A program made the translations under genes and the position numbers. Positions 18,327 through 25,922 of a stretch of 64,000 bases of DNA are shown here, piece after piece. Position 1 is the stretch's first letter, and each line of letters begins with the position of its first letter. Below the pieces are notes generated by a model. The model searched no databases. It had not been told where the DNA came from and saw nothing but the letters and a program-made list of their open reading frames with translations. Source of the DNA: Planctomycetaceae bacterium. GTDB taxonomy: Bacteria; Planctomycetota; Planctomycetia; Pirellulales; Thermoguttaceae. Location: the NCBI GenBank assembly GCA_015062085.1, contig SUVI01000002.1, positions 1 through 64,000 of the forward strand. The letters run 5' to 3'.

Positions 18327-18406
18327 ATGCAGGAAGCGCGGCAAACGCGCGGGACCGTCAAATTTTAACCTGAAGATCGAGATCCTGAAAAAACAGGAAA
18401 CCAAAG

Positions 18407-19843
18407 ATGAAGATCAGCGAAAATACCATCAACAAAATCGTGGCAGAAGTCCTCCAGCAAATGGGAGGGACCGCGAATCCTCCGGCTGCGAGCCGCTCTT
18501 ACGTTGGACGTTTTGGTCAATTCACAGACCTGAATGACGCGGTGTGTGCAGCCCGTGACGCTTTCGAGCAGCTTGAGAAGAAAACGATCGCGGAACGCCG
18601 TCTGGCCATTGACGCCATTCGGAATGTCTCGAACGCGAATGCCGTCGAATTCGGCACGATGGAAATGGCTGAAACCAAGATCGGACGCCTTGACCACAAG
18701 ATCGAGAAGCAGCAGGGGGTCGGCCGCGTGACTCCCGGTATCGAGTTTCTCAAAAGTGAGTGTTTCAGCGGCGACTATGGTCTGACCGTCATCGAGCACG
18801 CTCCGTACGGCGTCATCGCGGCAGTTTCGCCGGTCACGCACTCCCTGCCGACGATCACGTGCAATGCGATCAACATGATCTCGGCCGGAAACTCCATCGT
18901 CTTCAGTCCCCATCCCGGCGGAAAGAAGATCGCGGCGCTTGGCGTCAAAATGTTCAACCAGGCGATCTATGAAGCGATCGGTATCGACAATCTGCTCACG
19001 ATCCTCACGGAACCGAAAGTGGAGTACGTCGAAAAGCTCTTCGCGCATCCGCTGGTCTCGCTCATCAACGTGACTGGCGGTCCGGCAGTCGGGAGCGTCG
19101 CGCTGCGTCAGCAGAAACGCGCCATCGTCTCCGGTCCCGGAAATCCACCGGTCGTCGTCGATGAGACCGCTGATCTGGCCCGCGCAGCCCGTTCGATCAT
19201 TTACGGCGCCTCGTACGACAACAATCTTCTCTGTCTTGCCGAAAAAGAAGTCTTCGTCGTGAATGAAGTCTTTGACCGCATGATGGATGCCATGAATTCT
19301 GCCGGAGCGTATCGTCTGACTCCGGATCAGGTCGCCGCTTTCACCGAAAAAGCGATCGTGTACGTTGGCGAAGGTGCGGAACGCCATGCCGTCCCGAGCC
19401 GTGATTTCCTCGGTCAGTCTCCGCACGTCATGGGGCAGCGCATGGGTTGGAATATCCCGGAAAATGTAGAGCTTCTCTACGGTGAGACCGATGAGACCAA
19501 CCCATTCGTCCCGGTCGAGCAGATGCTCCCCTTCCTCCCGTTCGTGCGTGCCCGCGATGTGGACGACGCCATCCGTTTGGCTGTCAAATACGAGCACGGT
19601 TTCCATCACACGGGGATCATGCACTCGCGTAATGTCGAGAATCTCACCCGTATGGGCAAAGCGCTCGATACGACGATCTTCGTGAAAAACGGCGCAAGTG
19701 TCGCAGGACTCGGAAACGGCGGTGAGGGCTACGCTTCCTATTCGATCGCCGGATGCACGGGCGAAGGGATCACGAATCCCATGGTCTACACGCGCTCACG
19801 CCGCTGCACGCTCGTTGACGCGCTCCACATTTTGGGAAAATAG
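18407..19843 (+). CDS. CoA-acylating aldehyde dehydrogenase, BMC cargo (PduP/EutE-like)
   Basis: Oxidises an aldehyde with NAD+ and CoA to acyl-CoA. In PVM-type compartments this is L-lactaldehyde (or propionaldehyde) from fucose/rhamnose. 478 residues. Catalytic Cys276 lies in SYDNNLLCLAEKEVF, as expected for PduP/EutE, and the dinucleotide-binding part includes VTGGPAVG. The first 19 residues (MKISENTINKIVAEVLQQM) form an amphipathic encapsulation helix joined by a Gly/Pro/Ala linker. AGGAA supports the start. It hands acyl-CoA to PduL and so recycles CoA within the shell; NADH must be reoxidised by a reductase not found in this window. Confidence 0.93.
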   Translation: MKISENTINKIVAEVLQQMGGTANPPAASRSYVGRFGQFTDLNDAVCAARDAFEQLEKKTIAERRLAIDAIRNVSNANAVEFGTMEMAETKIGRLDHKIEKQQGVGRVTPGIEFLKSECFSGDYGLTVIEHAPYGVIAAVSPVTHSLPTITCNAINMISAGNSIVFSPHPGGKKIAALGVKMFNQAIYEAIGIDNLLTILTEPKVEYVEKLFAHPLVSLINVTGGPAVGSVALRQQKRAIVSGPGNPPVVVDETADLARAARSIIYGASYDNNLLCLAEKEVFVVNEVFDRMMDAMNSAGAYRLTPDQVAAFTEKAIVYVGEGAERHAVPSRDFLGQSPHVMGQRMGWNIPENVELLYGETDETNPFVPVEQMLPFLPFVRARDVDDAIRLAVKYEHGFHHTGIMHSRNVENLTRMGKALDTTIFVKNGASVAGLGNGGEGYASYSIAGCTGEGITNPMVYTRSRRCTLVDALHILGK

Positions 19844-19870
19844 AAATAGAAATAGAAATAGAAATAGATA
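19841..19870 (+). repeat. Hexanucleotide array overlapping a stop codon
   Basis: TAGAAA x 4 then TAGATA. The first TAG is the stop codon of the aldehyde dehydrogenase. Confidence 0.85.
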
Positions 19871-19902
19871 GACTGACGGCCAAAAAAAGGGAGAATGCGC
19901 AA

Positions 19903-20166
19903 ATGTTTCCGGCAAAAGTCATCGGCAAGGCCATTGCGACAGTCCGTCATCCTTCGCTGGAAGGTCAGCGTCTCCTCATCGTTCAGCCGCTGATGCTGGA
20001 CGGTGTTTCGCCGGAAGGTTTTCCCCAGCTCTGTCTAGATCCCCAAATTGGAGCCAGAGTTGGAGACCGCGTCATCCTCACCAGTGACGGAAGCCTCATC
20101 GCGGAGCAGGTCCAAAGTAAAAACTGTCCTGCCCGATGGTCTGTGCTCGGCATCATGGACGAGTGA
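19903..20166 (+). CDS. BMC-P pentameric vertex protein 2
   Basis: 87 residues, a compact EutN/CcmL domain (MFPAKVIGKAIATVRHPSLEGQ, LLIVQPL, GARVGDRVILTSDG, VLGIMDE). GGGAG precedes the start. It is clearly different in sequence from BMC-P1 and BMC-P3, and the shortest of the three. It probably forms an alternative vertex cap. Located between the aldehyde dehydrogenase and the uncharacterised 299-residue protein. Confidence 0.93.
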   Translation: MFPAKVIGKAIATVRHPSLEGQRLLIVQPLMLDGVSPEGFPQLCLDPQIGARVGDRVILTSDGSLIAEQVQSKNCPARWSVLGIMDE

Positions 20167-20264
20167 TTTGCGGATTCGAGTGGTTTGCGAATTGGCCTTT
20201 AAGCGCATCGACTTTTTTGGTCCTGGAAATTTTTTTTAACGGAATTCCCTGAGGTTTCAGGAAA

Positions 20265-21164
20265 ATGGAAGCAAGATCCAAAGACGTTCAGCACATTGAA
20301 GATCTCGTCCGTTCGGTCGTGACGGAGGTACTTCGTGTCCGCTCGTCCGCTCCCAAATTCACACATGGAAAACCTTTTGAGAAGCGGATCGTGCGGGAAA
20401 ACCGCGAGTCTGTTTCTGCGCGAAATTTTCCCGAAACCCGTTCCGTCGGAAGAACCATGCCGTGGGAGACGCATTCGGAAGAAAACGGCTTGGCGGTACT
20501 GTCTCAGGTGCCGTCTGTGTCGGCAGTGCAGGCACCGTCTGTGCAGATCGCGCCGACTTCATCGGGACGCCGTTTGAGAGCCGAGGACTTTTTGCTCGAG
20601 AAAGCCGTCGTTACGCTGCGTGACGTTGCGCATTTGCCGCGAAATGTCCGTAAGCTCATCGTTCCTCAAACGGCACTCTTGACGCCGTCTGTTCGGGATG
20701 AACTTGCCGAGCAGGGGATCCGTCTTGCGCGCTATTCGGCAGAAGCACTCGAAGCGCTGCGCTCGGGGACACTTGGAACGCAGGACCGCATGCGTGCAGG
20801 TACGCTGGAAGTCTACGCACTCTTCACGCCGTACCATCCGGAATCGCTTTTTTCGGCCTGGATCCGTTCCGGTCTGCATCCGAATCTGCGCAGCGGTTTC
20901 GTCTGTTTTGACGGTCTGCGCGGTTCCATGGCCAAAAATGAAACACTGAACGTCCTTTTTACTTCACGTGTCGACGAAGCGCTTTGCCGCCTGAACCGTG
21001 ATGAAAAGATCCGTGCGCTCTCCTCTGTCAGCCCTCATCGGCTGGAGGGACAGTGGAAAGATTTTCCGACTGCCAACACGCTGATCGTCGATCCTTCCGC
21101 ACTCGGCATCTACCTTGCCGGTCAGATCGTTCAGCGCGCGGCGGAACTTTTCTATCATTCATGA
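20265..21164 (+). CDS. Uncharacterised BMC-operon protein with putative encapsulation peptide
   Basis: 299 residues, no enzyme family I can assign. Three parts are visible. Residues 1-25 (MEARSKDVQHIEDLVRSVVT) form an amphipathic helix of the same kind as in the aldehyde dehydrogenase and PduL, suggesting cargo status. Residues 30-100 are a low-complexity linker. From about 103 there is a segment (LRDVAHLPRNVRKLIVPQ, then TPSVRDELAEQGIRL) resembling a short module found in EutQ-like and related BMC proteins. The C-terminal 130 residues end in ANTLIVDPSALGIYLAGQIV, which faintly resembles the RpiB fold. A sugar-phosphate or structural role is possible but unproven. CAGGAAA precedes the ATG. 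Confidence 0.7.
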   Translation: MEARSKDVQHIEDLVRSVVTEVLRVRSSAPKFTHGKPFEKRIVRENRESVSARNFPETRSVGRTMPWETHSEENGLAVLSQVPSVSAVQAPSVQIAPTSSGRRLRAEDFLLEKAVVTLRDVAHLPRNVRKLIVPQTALLTPSVRDELAEQGIRLARYSAEALEALRSGTLGTQDRMRAGTLEVYALFTPYHPESLFSAWIRSGLHPNLRSGFVCFDGLRGSMAKNETLNVLFTSRVDEALCRLNRDEKIRALSSVSPHRLEGQWKDFPTANTLIVDPSALGIYLAGQIVQRAAELFYHS

Positions 21165-21191
21165 AACGGACGATCGGAAAGGAACCAGCTC

Positions 21192-21506
21192 ATGAAACTG
21201 GCTAAAGTCATCGGTACTGTCACGCTCGCGAAACAGCATCCCACGATGGACGGCGCGGCTTTCAAACTCGCGGTCCCGCTCATGGAAGCGGATCTTATGC
21301 GGCTTGAAGACATTCCGTTAAACGATTTGGACGAAAAAACCGAAATATCCAGTGAAGAGTTCGTTCTTTACGATTCCATGGGCGTGACGGAAGGTCAGGT
21401 CATTGGAGTTGGCGAGGGACGGGAAGCGGTGAATCCGTTCTATCCGGAGTACAAACCGGTGGACGCTTACTGTGCGCTCATCTTGGATCGCATTTACCTG
21501 AAATAG
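21192..21506 (+). CDS. BMC-P pentameric vertex protein 3
   Basis: 104 residues. The EutN/CcmL fold is seen in MKLAKVIGTVTLAKQHPTMDG, FKLAVPLM, EFVLYDSMGVTEGQVIGVGEG and AYCALILDRIYLK. It has a longer acidic loop after strand 2 (RLEDIPLNDLDEKTEISSEE) than the other two pentamer proteins. AAAGGA supports the start. It lies 27 bp after the 299-residue gene and 54 bp before the aldolase, so is translated from the same mRNA. Confidence 0.93.
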   Translation: MKLAKVIGTVTLAKQHPTMDGAAFKLAVPLMEADLMRLEDIPLNDLDEKTEISSEEFVLYDSMGVTEGQVIGVGEGREAVNPFYPEYKPVDAYCALILDRIYLK

Positions 21507-21560
21507 AAAACCTGATCCAATCAGGATACACACATAATTTTTAGTTAAAGGATGGAATCC

Positions 21561-22391
21561 ATGCGGAATATTTACCAGGTCAAGCAGGAAATCTGCGCGA
21601 TTGGCGACCGTCTGTACAAACGCGGCTACGCGGCTGGAAATGACGGAAACATCAGTTTTCGAATCAACGAAAATGAAGTCGTTTGCACACCGACGATGAT
21701 CTCTAAAGGTTTCATGACGCCGGAAGATCTGTGCGTCGTCGACATGAACGGCAAACAGCTGGCCGGAAAACGGAAGGCGACTAGCGAGATCCGTCTTCAT
21801 CTGACGATCATGAAAGAACGTCCGGAAGTCAAATCGGTCGTGCACTGCCATCCCCCGTTCGCGACGGCTTTCGGTATGGCGCGTGAGCCGATCCCGCCGT
21901 GCGCGCTGCCGGAGATCGAGATCCATCTTGGAGAAGTTCCGATCGCCAAATATGCGATCCCGGGCGGACAGGAATTCGCGGATACCGTCCTTCAGTTCGT
22001 ACACAAAACGAAGGTCGTCGTCCTGGCGAACCATGGAACTGTCAGCTGGGGCGAAAATCCCGAACAGGCCTACTGGTACACTGAAATGCTGGATGCGTAC
22101 TGCCACATGCTGATTTTGGCCAAGACGATCGGAAACGTCGGCTACTTCACGAAAGCGGAGGAAGAAGAGCTTCTCGCTCTGAAGAAAAAGTGGGGCATCG
22201 ACGATCCGCGCTTTGAAATGAAGGACTGCGACATTTGCTCGAATGACGTTTTCCGCGACAGCTGGAAAGAAGCAGGACTTGCGCACCGCGGTTTCAATCC
22301 GCCGTCCTATCGGGATGAAAAACCGGAAGACGAACAGGAAGCTCTGATCGCGGAGATCACCAAACGGGTCGTTGACGCGCTGAAAAGATAA
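21561..22391 (+). CDS. Class II aldolase (fuculose/rhamnulose-1-phosphate type), BMC cargo
   Basis: Cleaves fuculose-1-phosphate or rhamnulose-1-phosphate into dihydroxyacetone phosphate and L-lactaldehyde, the signature reaction of PVM microcompartments. The second ATG (21561) is preferred because AAAGGA is 8-9 bases before it; the one at 21552 would abut the ribosome site. 276 residues: zinc ligands H95 and H97 (VHCHPP) and H158 (LANHGT), and acid/base E76 (SEIRLHL). The C-terminus adds about 60 residues to the usual fold and ends in the amphipathic helix EALIAEITKRVVDALKR, a C-terminal encapsulation peptide. Last gene of the operon. Confidence 0.92.
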   Translation: MRNIYQVKQEICAIGDRLYKRGYAAGNDGNISFRINENEVVCTPTMISKGFMTPEDLCVVDMNGKQLAGKRKATSEIRLHLTIMKERPEVKSVVHCHPPFATAFGMAREPIPPCALPEIEIHLGEVPIAKYAIPGGQEFADTVLQFVHKTKVVVLANHGTVSWGENPEQAYWYTEMLDAYCHMLILAKTIGNVGYFTKAEEEELLALKKKWGIDDPRFEMKDCDICSNDVFRDSWKEAGLAHRGFNPPSYRDEKPEDEQEALIAEITKRVVDALKR

Positions 22392-22421
22392 GGTCAGGAC
22401 CTGACGCAAACGGCGAAAAAA

Positions 22422-22456
22422 AGAAACCGGATGAACTTCATGTTCGTCCGGTTTCT
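22422..22456 (+). terminator. Terminator-like hairpin ending the BMC operon
   Basis: 15 bp stem with one G-U pair (AGAAACCGGATGAAC with GTTCGTCCGGTTTCT), 5 nt loop, 30 bp after the aldolase stop. A run of A precedes it on the plus strand, so it also fits a terminator for the convergent minus-strand gene at 22476. Confidence 0.7.
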
Positions 22457-22475
22457 GTATTTGCGGGGCGTGGTT

Positions 22476-23345
22476 TTATTTGTCGGCAGCGGGCTGGCTG
22501 GAAGGTGAAAGGGAAACTTTTTGGGGGCCTGCAATGATCAGTGCGAGCGTATCGTCTATTTCTTCCAGCTCCTCAGGAGTTCCGCTGGTCCAAACGTGGC
22601 GAATGACGCCGTTTTCCACGTGAAGGATCGTCGGAAATCCGATCCCGTCGATCTGCTGTCCTGATCCTTTCAGTTCGTCCCGTGCCAGCTTCATCAGGTC
22701 GAGCCGAAATTGGTCAGCCGGGTCCCACCAGACGTTTTTGAAATGGAATCCATGGGTTCGGAACGCTTCTTTTACGAAACGGTCCAACCGACTCTGTTCC
22801 AGCCGTTTTTGTTCGAGAAACCGCTGACGTTCCATTCGATCCATTTCATACCATTTGACCGGTTCCACCGTTTTTGCAAAGTACGTGATGGGGATCACCT
22901 GAAAATCAGGGACTTTTTCTGCTTTCTGAAGCGGCGTCCAGAGTCTCTGGAGCAGTTCACAGGATGGGTCGTCCCACGGTCCCCAAAGAATAACGAAGAA
23001 TTTTTTGTCCTTAAATTCTCGAGTCATTGGAGCGGGCTGTTCGCCGATGACCGGCTGAAGGGAATTAAAATCGATCAGAGGCAGCCCCACAAGAAAATGT
23101 TCACTCGACGGAGTGTTGAACATCTGGCGTCCAAAAAAGAAAATCGGTCCCATCGCGATCAGGACGAGGATGAAGACGATCAGATTGTTCAGACTGTCCA
23201 TTCTGCGTTCATAGTCCTGCCGTTCCTGTTCCGTGACGGAATAGAATCCGGGAACGATCTCCTGGTAAGCAGCGCACGGCGTCCCATCCGGCATTCCATT
23301 CGGCATGGGAGTACGTTCATCCAAAACGTCACTGGTATTTTCCAT
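22476..23345 (-). CDS. Membrane-anchored thioredoxin-fold protein
   Basis: 289 residues from ATG 23345, supported by GGAG six bases upstream. A single membrane helix lies at about residues 54-76 (LIVFILVLIAMGPIFFFG). The rest fits a thioredoxin-like fold: KKFFVILWGPWDDPSCELL at the active-site position and the cis-proline element GFPTILHVENGVI. Only one cysteine remains where CxxC is expected, so ordinary disulfide exchange is doubtful. The region between is Arg/Gln-rich and helical. It converges on the BMC operon. Function unknown; possibly an extracytoplasmic peroxiredoxin-like or structural protein. Confidence 0.6.
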   Translation of the reverse strand: MENTSDVLDERTPMPNGMPDGTPCAAYQEIVPGFYSVTEQERQDYERRMDSLNNLIVFILVLIAMGPIFFFGRQMFNTPSSEHFLVGLPLIDFNSLQPVIGEQPAPMTREFKDKKFFVILWGPWDDPSCELLQRLWTPLQKAEKVPDFQVIPITYFAKTVEPVKWYEMDRMERQRFLEQKRLEQSRLDRFVKEAFRTHGFHFKNVWWDPADQFRLDLMKLARDELKGSGQQIDGIGFPTILHVENGVIRHVWTSGTPEELEEIDDTLALIIAGPQKVSLSPSSQPAADK

Positions 23346-23443
23346 AAAAGACTCCATTCTTTGCATGAAAAGACGGGAAGGTCCTCAATGGACCGTTCCC
23401 GCTGTAGATCTAAGGAGCGGAATTCCTGCTCCGAGACGGTGAA

Positions 23444-24109
23444 TTACTCTTCTTCCACCGCTTCTTCGGTGACCATCGGGATCAGGAAACGATCGACCGC
23501 ATACGCTTGGATCGGCTCACTGACCGGCGTATTGCTGGAATGTGCGGCAGAACTCCACGGCAAAATGTAGACGAGCGTCAGGCCCGTGTTTACCTCTGTG
23601 ACGTAAAGCGCAGAGGCTCCCGGACGGCGCATCCCGGTCCCCGGCATGTCGTGTACGCCTGCGGTCATGATGTAGCGGGGTTCGGAAGGAAGGAGCGTTT
23701 CTACGGAAGCTTCAGCTTCTTCATTTCGATTTTTCTTGGAACGCGACGTTCGGCTGCTCCGTTTTGCGGCTTTTTCCGACTGGCTGCTCACGAACTTGAG
23801 TGCTTTGGCCAGGTCCATGTTGACGTTTCCTTGGTATTTTGCCTGAAAATTCCGCGTATTCTTGGAAAGCACGCCGGCGGAAAGCAGACCAGTGGAGGAA
23901 TCCAAGACGTAAAGAGCCTCGATCCCGGCATCAATGGGGGCCGTGCAGGTGAGGTAGCCGTCAACACGATCCGACGTGTTCGCGCGGGCGACCGTGATCT
24001 CCGGAGCCGCTTTTTCTGTCAAAAACGTAGTAGCGATGCTGGAAATGACGCCCGTGACGATACAGCCGGCGCAAAGCAGCAGACAAACGATAGTATTGGA
24101 ACGTTTCAC
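23444..24109 (-). CDS. Exported hypothetical protein of planctomycete type
   Basis: 221 residues beginning with GTG at 24109; AGGAG lies seven bases upstream, which rules out an upstream TTG in frame. The N-terminus is a signal anchor (IVCLLLCAGCIVTGVISSI). The body contains YVLDSSTGLLSAGVL, YQGNVNMDLAKAL, a basic Ser/Arg/Lys linker, PRYIMTAGVHDMPG, ALYVTEVNTGLTLVYILPW. Two similar beta segments (ALYVLDSSTG.. and ALYVTEVNTG..) suggest a repeated beta-propeller-like or sandwich unit. I recall similar proteins mainly from planctomycetes, with no known function. It ends in an acidic tail. Located between the PhoU-domain and thioredoxin-like genes, same strand. Confidence 0.6.
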   Translation of the reverse strand: MKRSNTIVCLLLCAGCIVTGVISSIATTFLTEKAAPEITVARANTSDRVDGYLTCTAPIDAGIEALYVLDSSTGLLSAGVLSKNTRNFQAKYQGNVNMDLAKALKFVSSQSEKAAKRSSRTSRSKKNRNEEAEASVETLLPSEPRYIMTAGVHDMPGTGMRRPGASALYVTEVNTGLTLVYILPWSSAAHSSNTPVSEPIQAYAVDRFLIPMVTEEAVEEE

Positions 24110-24158
24110 GATCTTTCTCCTGTACAAAACAGTGTGGATTGAGGTTAGGGATGGGCCT

Positions 24159-24914
24159 CTAAATCATTTTTTCGTATTTACGTATTTCCGCATTGAATTC
24201 TTCCAGAAATTCCGACTTGCGGTCAAGAATGGTCCCGGAAATATCCATGCTCTTGGAAATTTTTTTGGTAAAGTCCAGTTTATGGACCGGCTGCACGACA
24301 CTGGAGCAAATGTTCCGCAGGTGTGAGGCGATCCTTTTCATAAAACGAAACATCAAAACGTCGGAAGCGGTCCGACGCCCTGGAGTTTCAAGAGTCAGCA
24401 GCGTTTTCGTGACTGCATCGCACTGCTTACCGAGCCAGCGGCACTCACCGATCGCCTGCCGTGCCGACTCTTCATTCTCTTCCTGGATCGCTTGGATACA
24501 CAGGTCGAAGATCCGGAAAAGCAAAAGTTTCATCAGTACGAGCTGTTCTTTTTCCGTCCCTGACGGCGGGCATGGTGCCTGCTCGCTCATGTCAAAAATA
24601 TTTTTGGCATAATCGCCAAGGCGTTCCGCATCTTTTGCGATACTCATGAACACGAGGGATTCCGGACTGACTTGACCTCGAACGGAGCAGTGGACGACCA
24701 ATTCCTTACGGATCTGCCGTTCTGCTTTGTTGACCATTTTGTCCAATCGGCTTACTTCTTCACTTACCGTGTCGGCTGGAACTCCGTGGATCGCCGGTTG
24801 GCAGGCAAGAAGAAATTCTTCCCGCGCCCGCTGCAGCATCACAATAAAATCTGCCTTGATCTTACCGATCCCGCTCGTGGATCTCGTGGCATTTGCCTGA
24901 AACCAGTTGAACAT
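24159..24914 (-). CDS. PhoU-domain protein
   Basis: 251 residues, almost all helical. The repeated PhoU pattern is visible: LDKMVNKAERQIRKELVVH, FMSIAKDAERLGDYAKNIFDM in the first half and LMFRFMKRIASHLRNICSS in the second. PhoU proteins tune phosphate uptake and PhoR signalling, and PhoU-like domains also accompany Na/phosphate symporters. No pst or pho genes are nearby, so the target is unknown. The start is backed by AGAGGTG. It is the first gene of a minus-strand group of three. Confidence 0.75.
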   Translation of the reverse strand: MFNWFQANATRSTSGIGKIKADFIVMLQRAREEFLLACQPAIHGVPADTVSEEVSRLDKMVNKAERQIRKELVVHCSVRGQVSPESLVFMSIAKDAERLGDYAKNIFDMSEQAPCPPSGTEKEQLVLMKLLLFRIFDLCIQAIQEENEESARQAIGECRWLGKQCDAVTKTLLTLETPGRRTASDVLMFRFMKRIASHLRNICSSVVQPVHKLDFTKKISKSMDISGTILDRKSEFLEEFNAEIRKYEKMI

Positions 24915-24961
24915 GAAAACACCTCTTTCGCAGTGAAATTAAGTCAATGGACCTCAAATAT

Positions 24962-24992
24962 TTATTTTCCACTATCTGCCCCATTCTGTCAA
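24962..24992 (-). promoter_or_regulatory. Possible promoter of the PhoU-domain gene
   Basis: On the minus strand TTGACA (24987-24992) is followed after 17-18 bp by an A/T-rich -10 (GAAAAT or AAAATA). The -35 is perfect, the -10 poor. Confidence 0.4.
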
Positions 24993-25160
24993 GAGGGTTT
25001 TCTATTTTTTTTCAAAAAAAGAGACTTTAGGATCAAATATTTTTATTGTTAGTGCTTTTAAGACGTTTGGTAAAACTTTAACACACCCGCGACGCAAAAG
25101 ATACACCGCGGGAAGAAAGACTCAAAACTTGCTCGAGCAAAGTACGCACTGCAACGCTCT

Positions 25161-25278
25161 CGCGGATCTTACGGAACTCTTGCCGATCTTACGGAACTCT
25201 CGCCGATCTTACGGAACTCTCGCCGATCTTACGGAACTCTCGCCGATCTTACGGAACTCTCGCCGATCTTACGGAGCT
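25161..25278 (+). repeat. Tandem array, 20 bp unit x 5-6, over a stop codon
   Basis: Five near-exact 20 bp units (CGCCGATCTTACGGAACTCT) and a sixth partial one. The sixth contains the stop codon of the thioredoxin lipoprotein gene (25269-25271, minus strand), so that gene ends inside the array. There are no spacers. The surrounding gap 24993-25160 shows nothing else. Confidence 0.95.
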
Positions 25279-25787
25279 GGGGCCTCTGGAGTTTTTGCCG
25301 TTTCTGTGGTTTCTTTCGTTTCTGCGAAGATGCCGAGGATCGTTTGTTCGTCCTGGTATCCCAGAAGCCGGTCTTCCAGCGTGCCGTTGCGGAAGATCAA
25401 AAGCGTCGGAAAGGCTTCGATCTGAAAACGTTCCGCGAGTTCCTGCTCTTTATCTCCGTCGACCAATCCGATCCGGGAATTTTTCGGAAGACGTCCGTCG
25501 GTTTCCATTTCGTGAAGCAGTTTTTCAAGCATCCTGCATGGCGGACACCATGTCGCGTGAATGACCACCAGACTTCGGCCGGGATCCTGGATGAACGCTT
25601 CAAATCCGGCAGCATCCAACTCCACGACTTCCGGTGCGGGGACTGCCTCCTGTGCCGGTACTGTTTCCGTTCCCTCAGAAACCGGAGCCGCCGGCATTTC
25701 AGGAGCGGGCGCTTTCGTTTTCTCCATACAGCCAAGAACCGGGAAGATCCCAGCACACACGATCAAAGTTAAAAGAAAACACTTCAT
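25269..25787 (-). CDS. Thioredoxin-fold lipoprotein
   Basis: 172 residues. A lipoprotein signal ends in VLGC with the lipid-modified Cys20, followed by an Ala/Pro/Glu-rich spacer (about 24-55) that would hold the domain away from the membrane. The thioredoxin domain has the active site WCPPC (C81, C84), FPTLLIFRNG with the cis-proline, and normal length. CPPC is typical of periplasmic reductases or oxidases such as TlpA relatives. It probably handles disulfides of exported proteins. AAGGAG precedes the start. The C-terminus (KTPEAPAP) is encoded next to a tandem array that also holds the stop codon. Confidence 0.88.
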   Translation of the reverse strand: MKCFLLTLIVCAGIFPVLGCMEKTKAPAPEMPAAPVSEGTETVPAQEAVPAPEVVELDAAGFEAFIQDPGRSLVVIHATWCPPCRMLEKLLHEMETDGRLPKNSRIGLVDGDKEQELAERFQIEAFPTLLIFRNGTLEDRLLGYQDEQTILGIFAETKETTETAKTPEAPAP

Positions 25788-25864
25788 GAGTTTCTCCTTC
25801 CGGTAAATTCGAAATGAAATTCTAAAAAATTATGGCGTTCCAGGAAAATTTTCCCACAAAAAAA

Positions 25865-25901
25865 CTCTGAAAGAAACGTTCCTCGTCCGCCTCTTTCAGA
25901 G
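25865..25901 (-). terminator. Intrinsic terminator after sat
   Basis: Perfect 10 bp stem (CTCTGAAAGA with TCTTTCAGAG). On the minus strand it is followed by TTTTTTT. It lies 22 bp past the sat stop codon. Confidence 0.8.
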
Positions 25902-25922
25902 CTGGATTTTCAAAATTTGAAA

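Noticed and set aside
25161..25278. Possible CRISPR array
   Set aside because: The 20 bp units abut without spacers and no cas genes are near; it is a plain tandem repeat over a stop codon.
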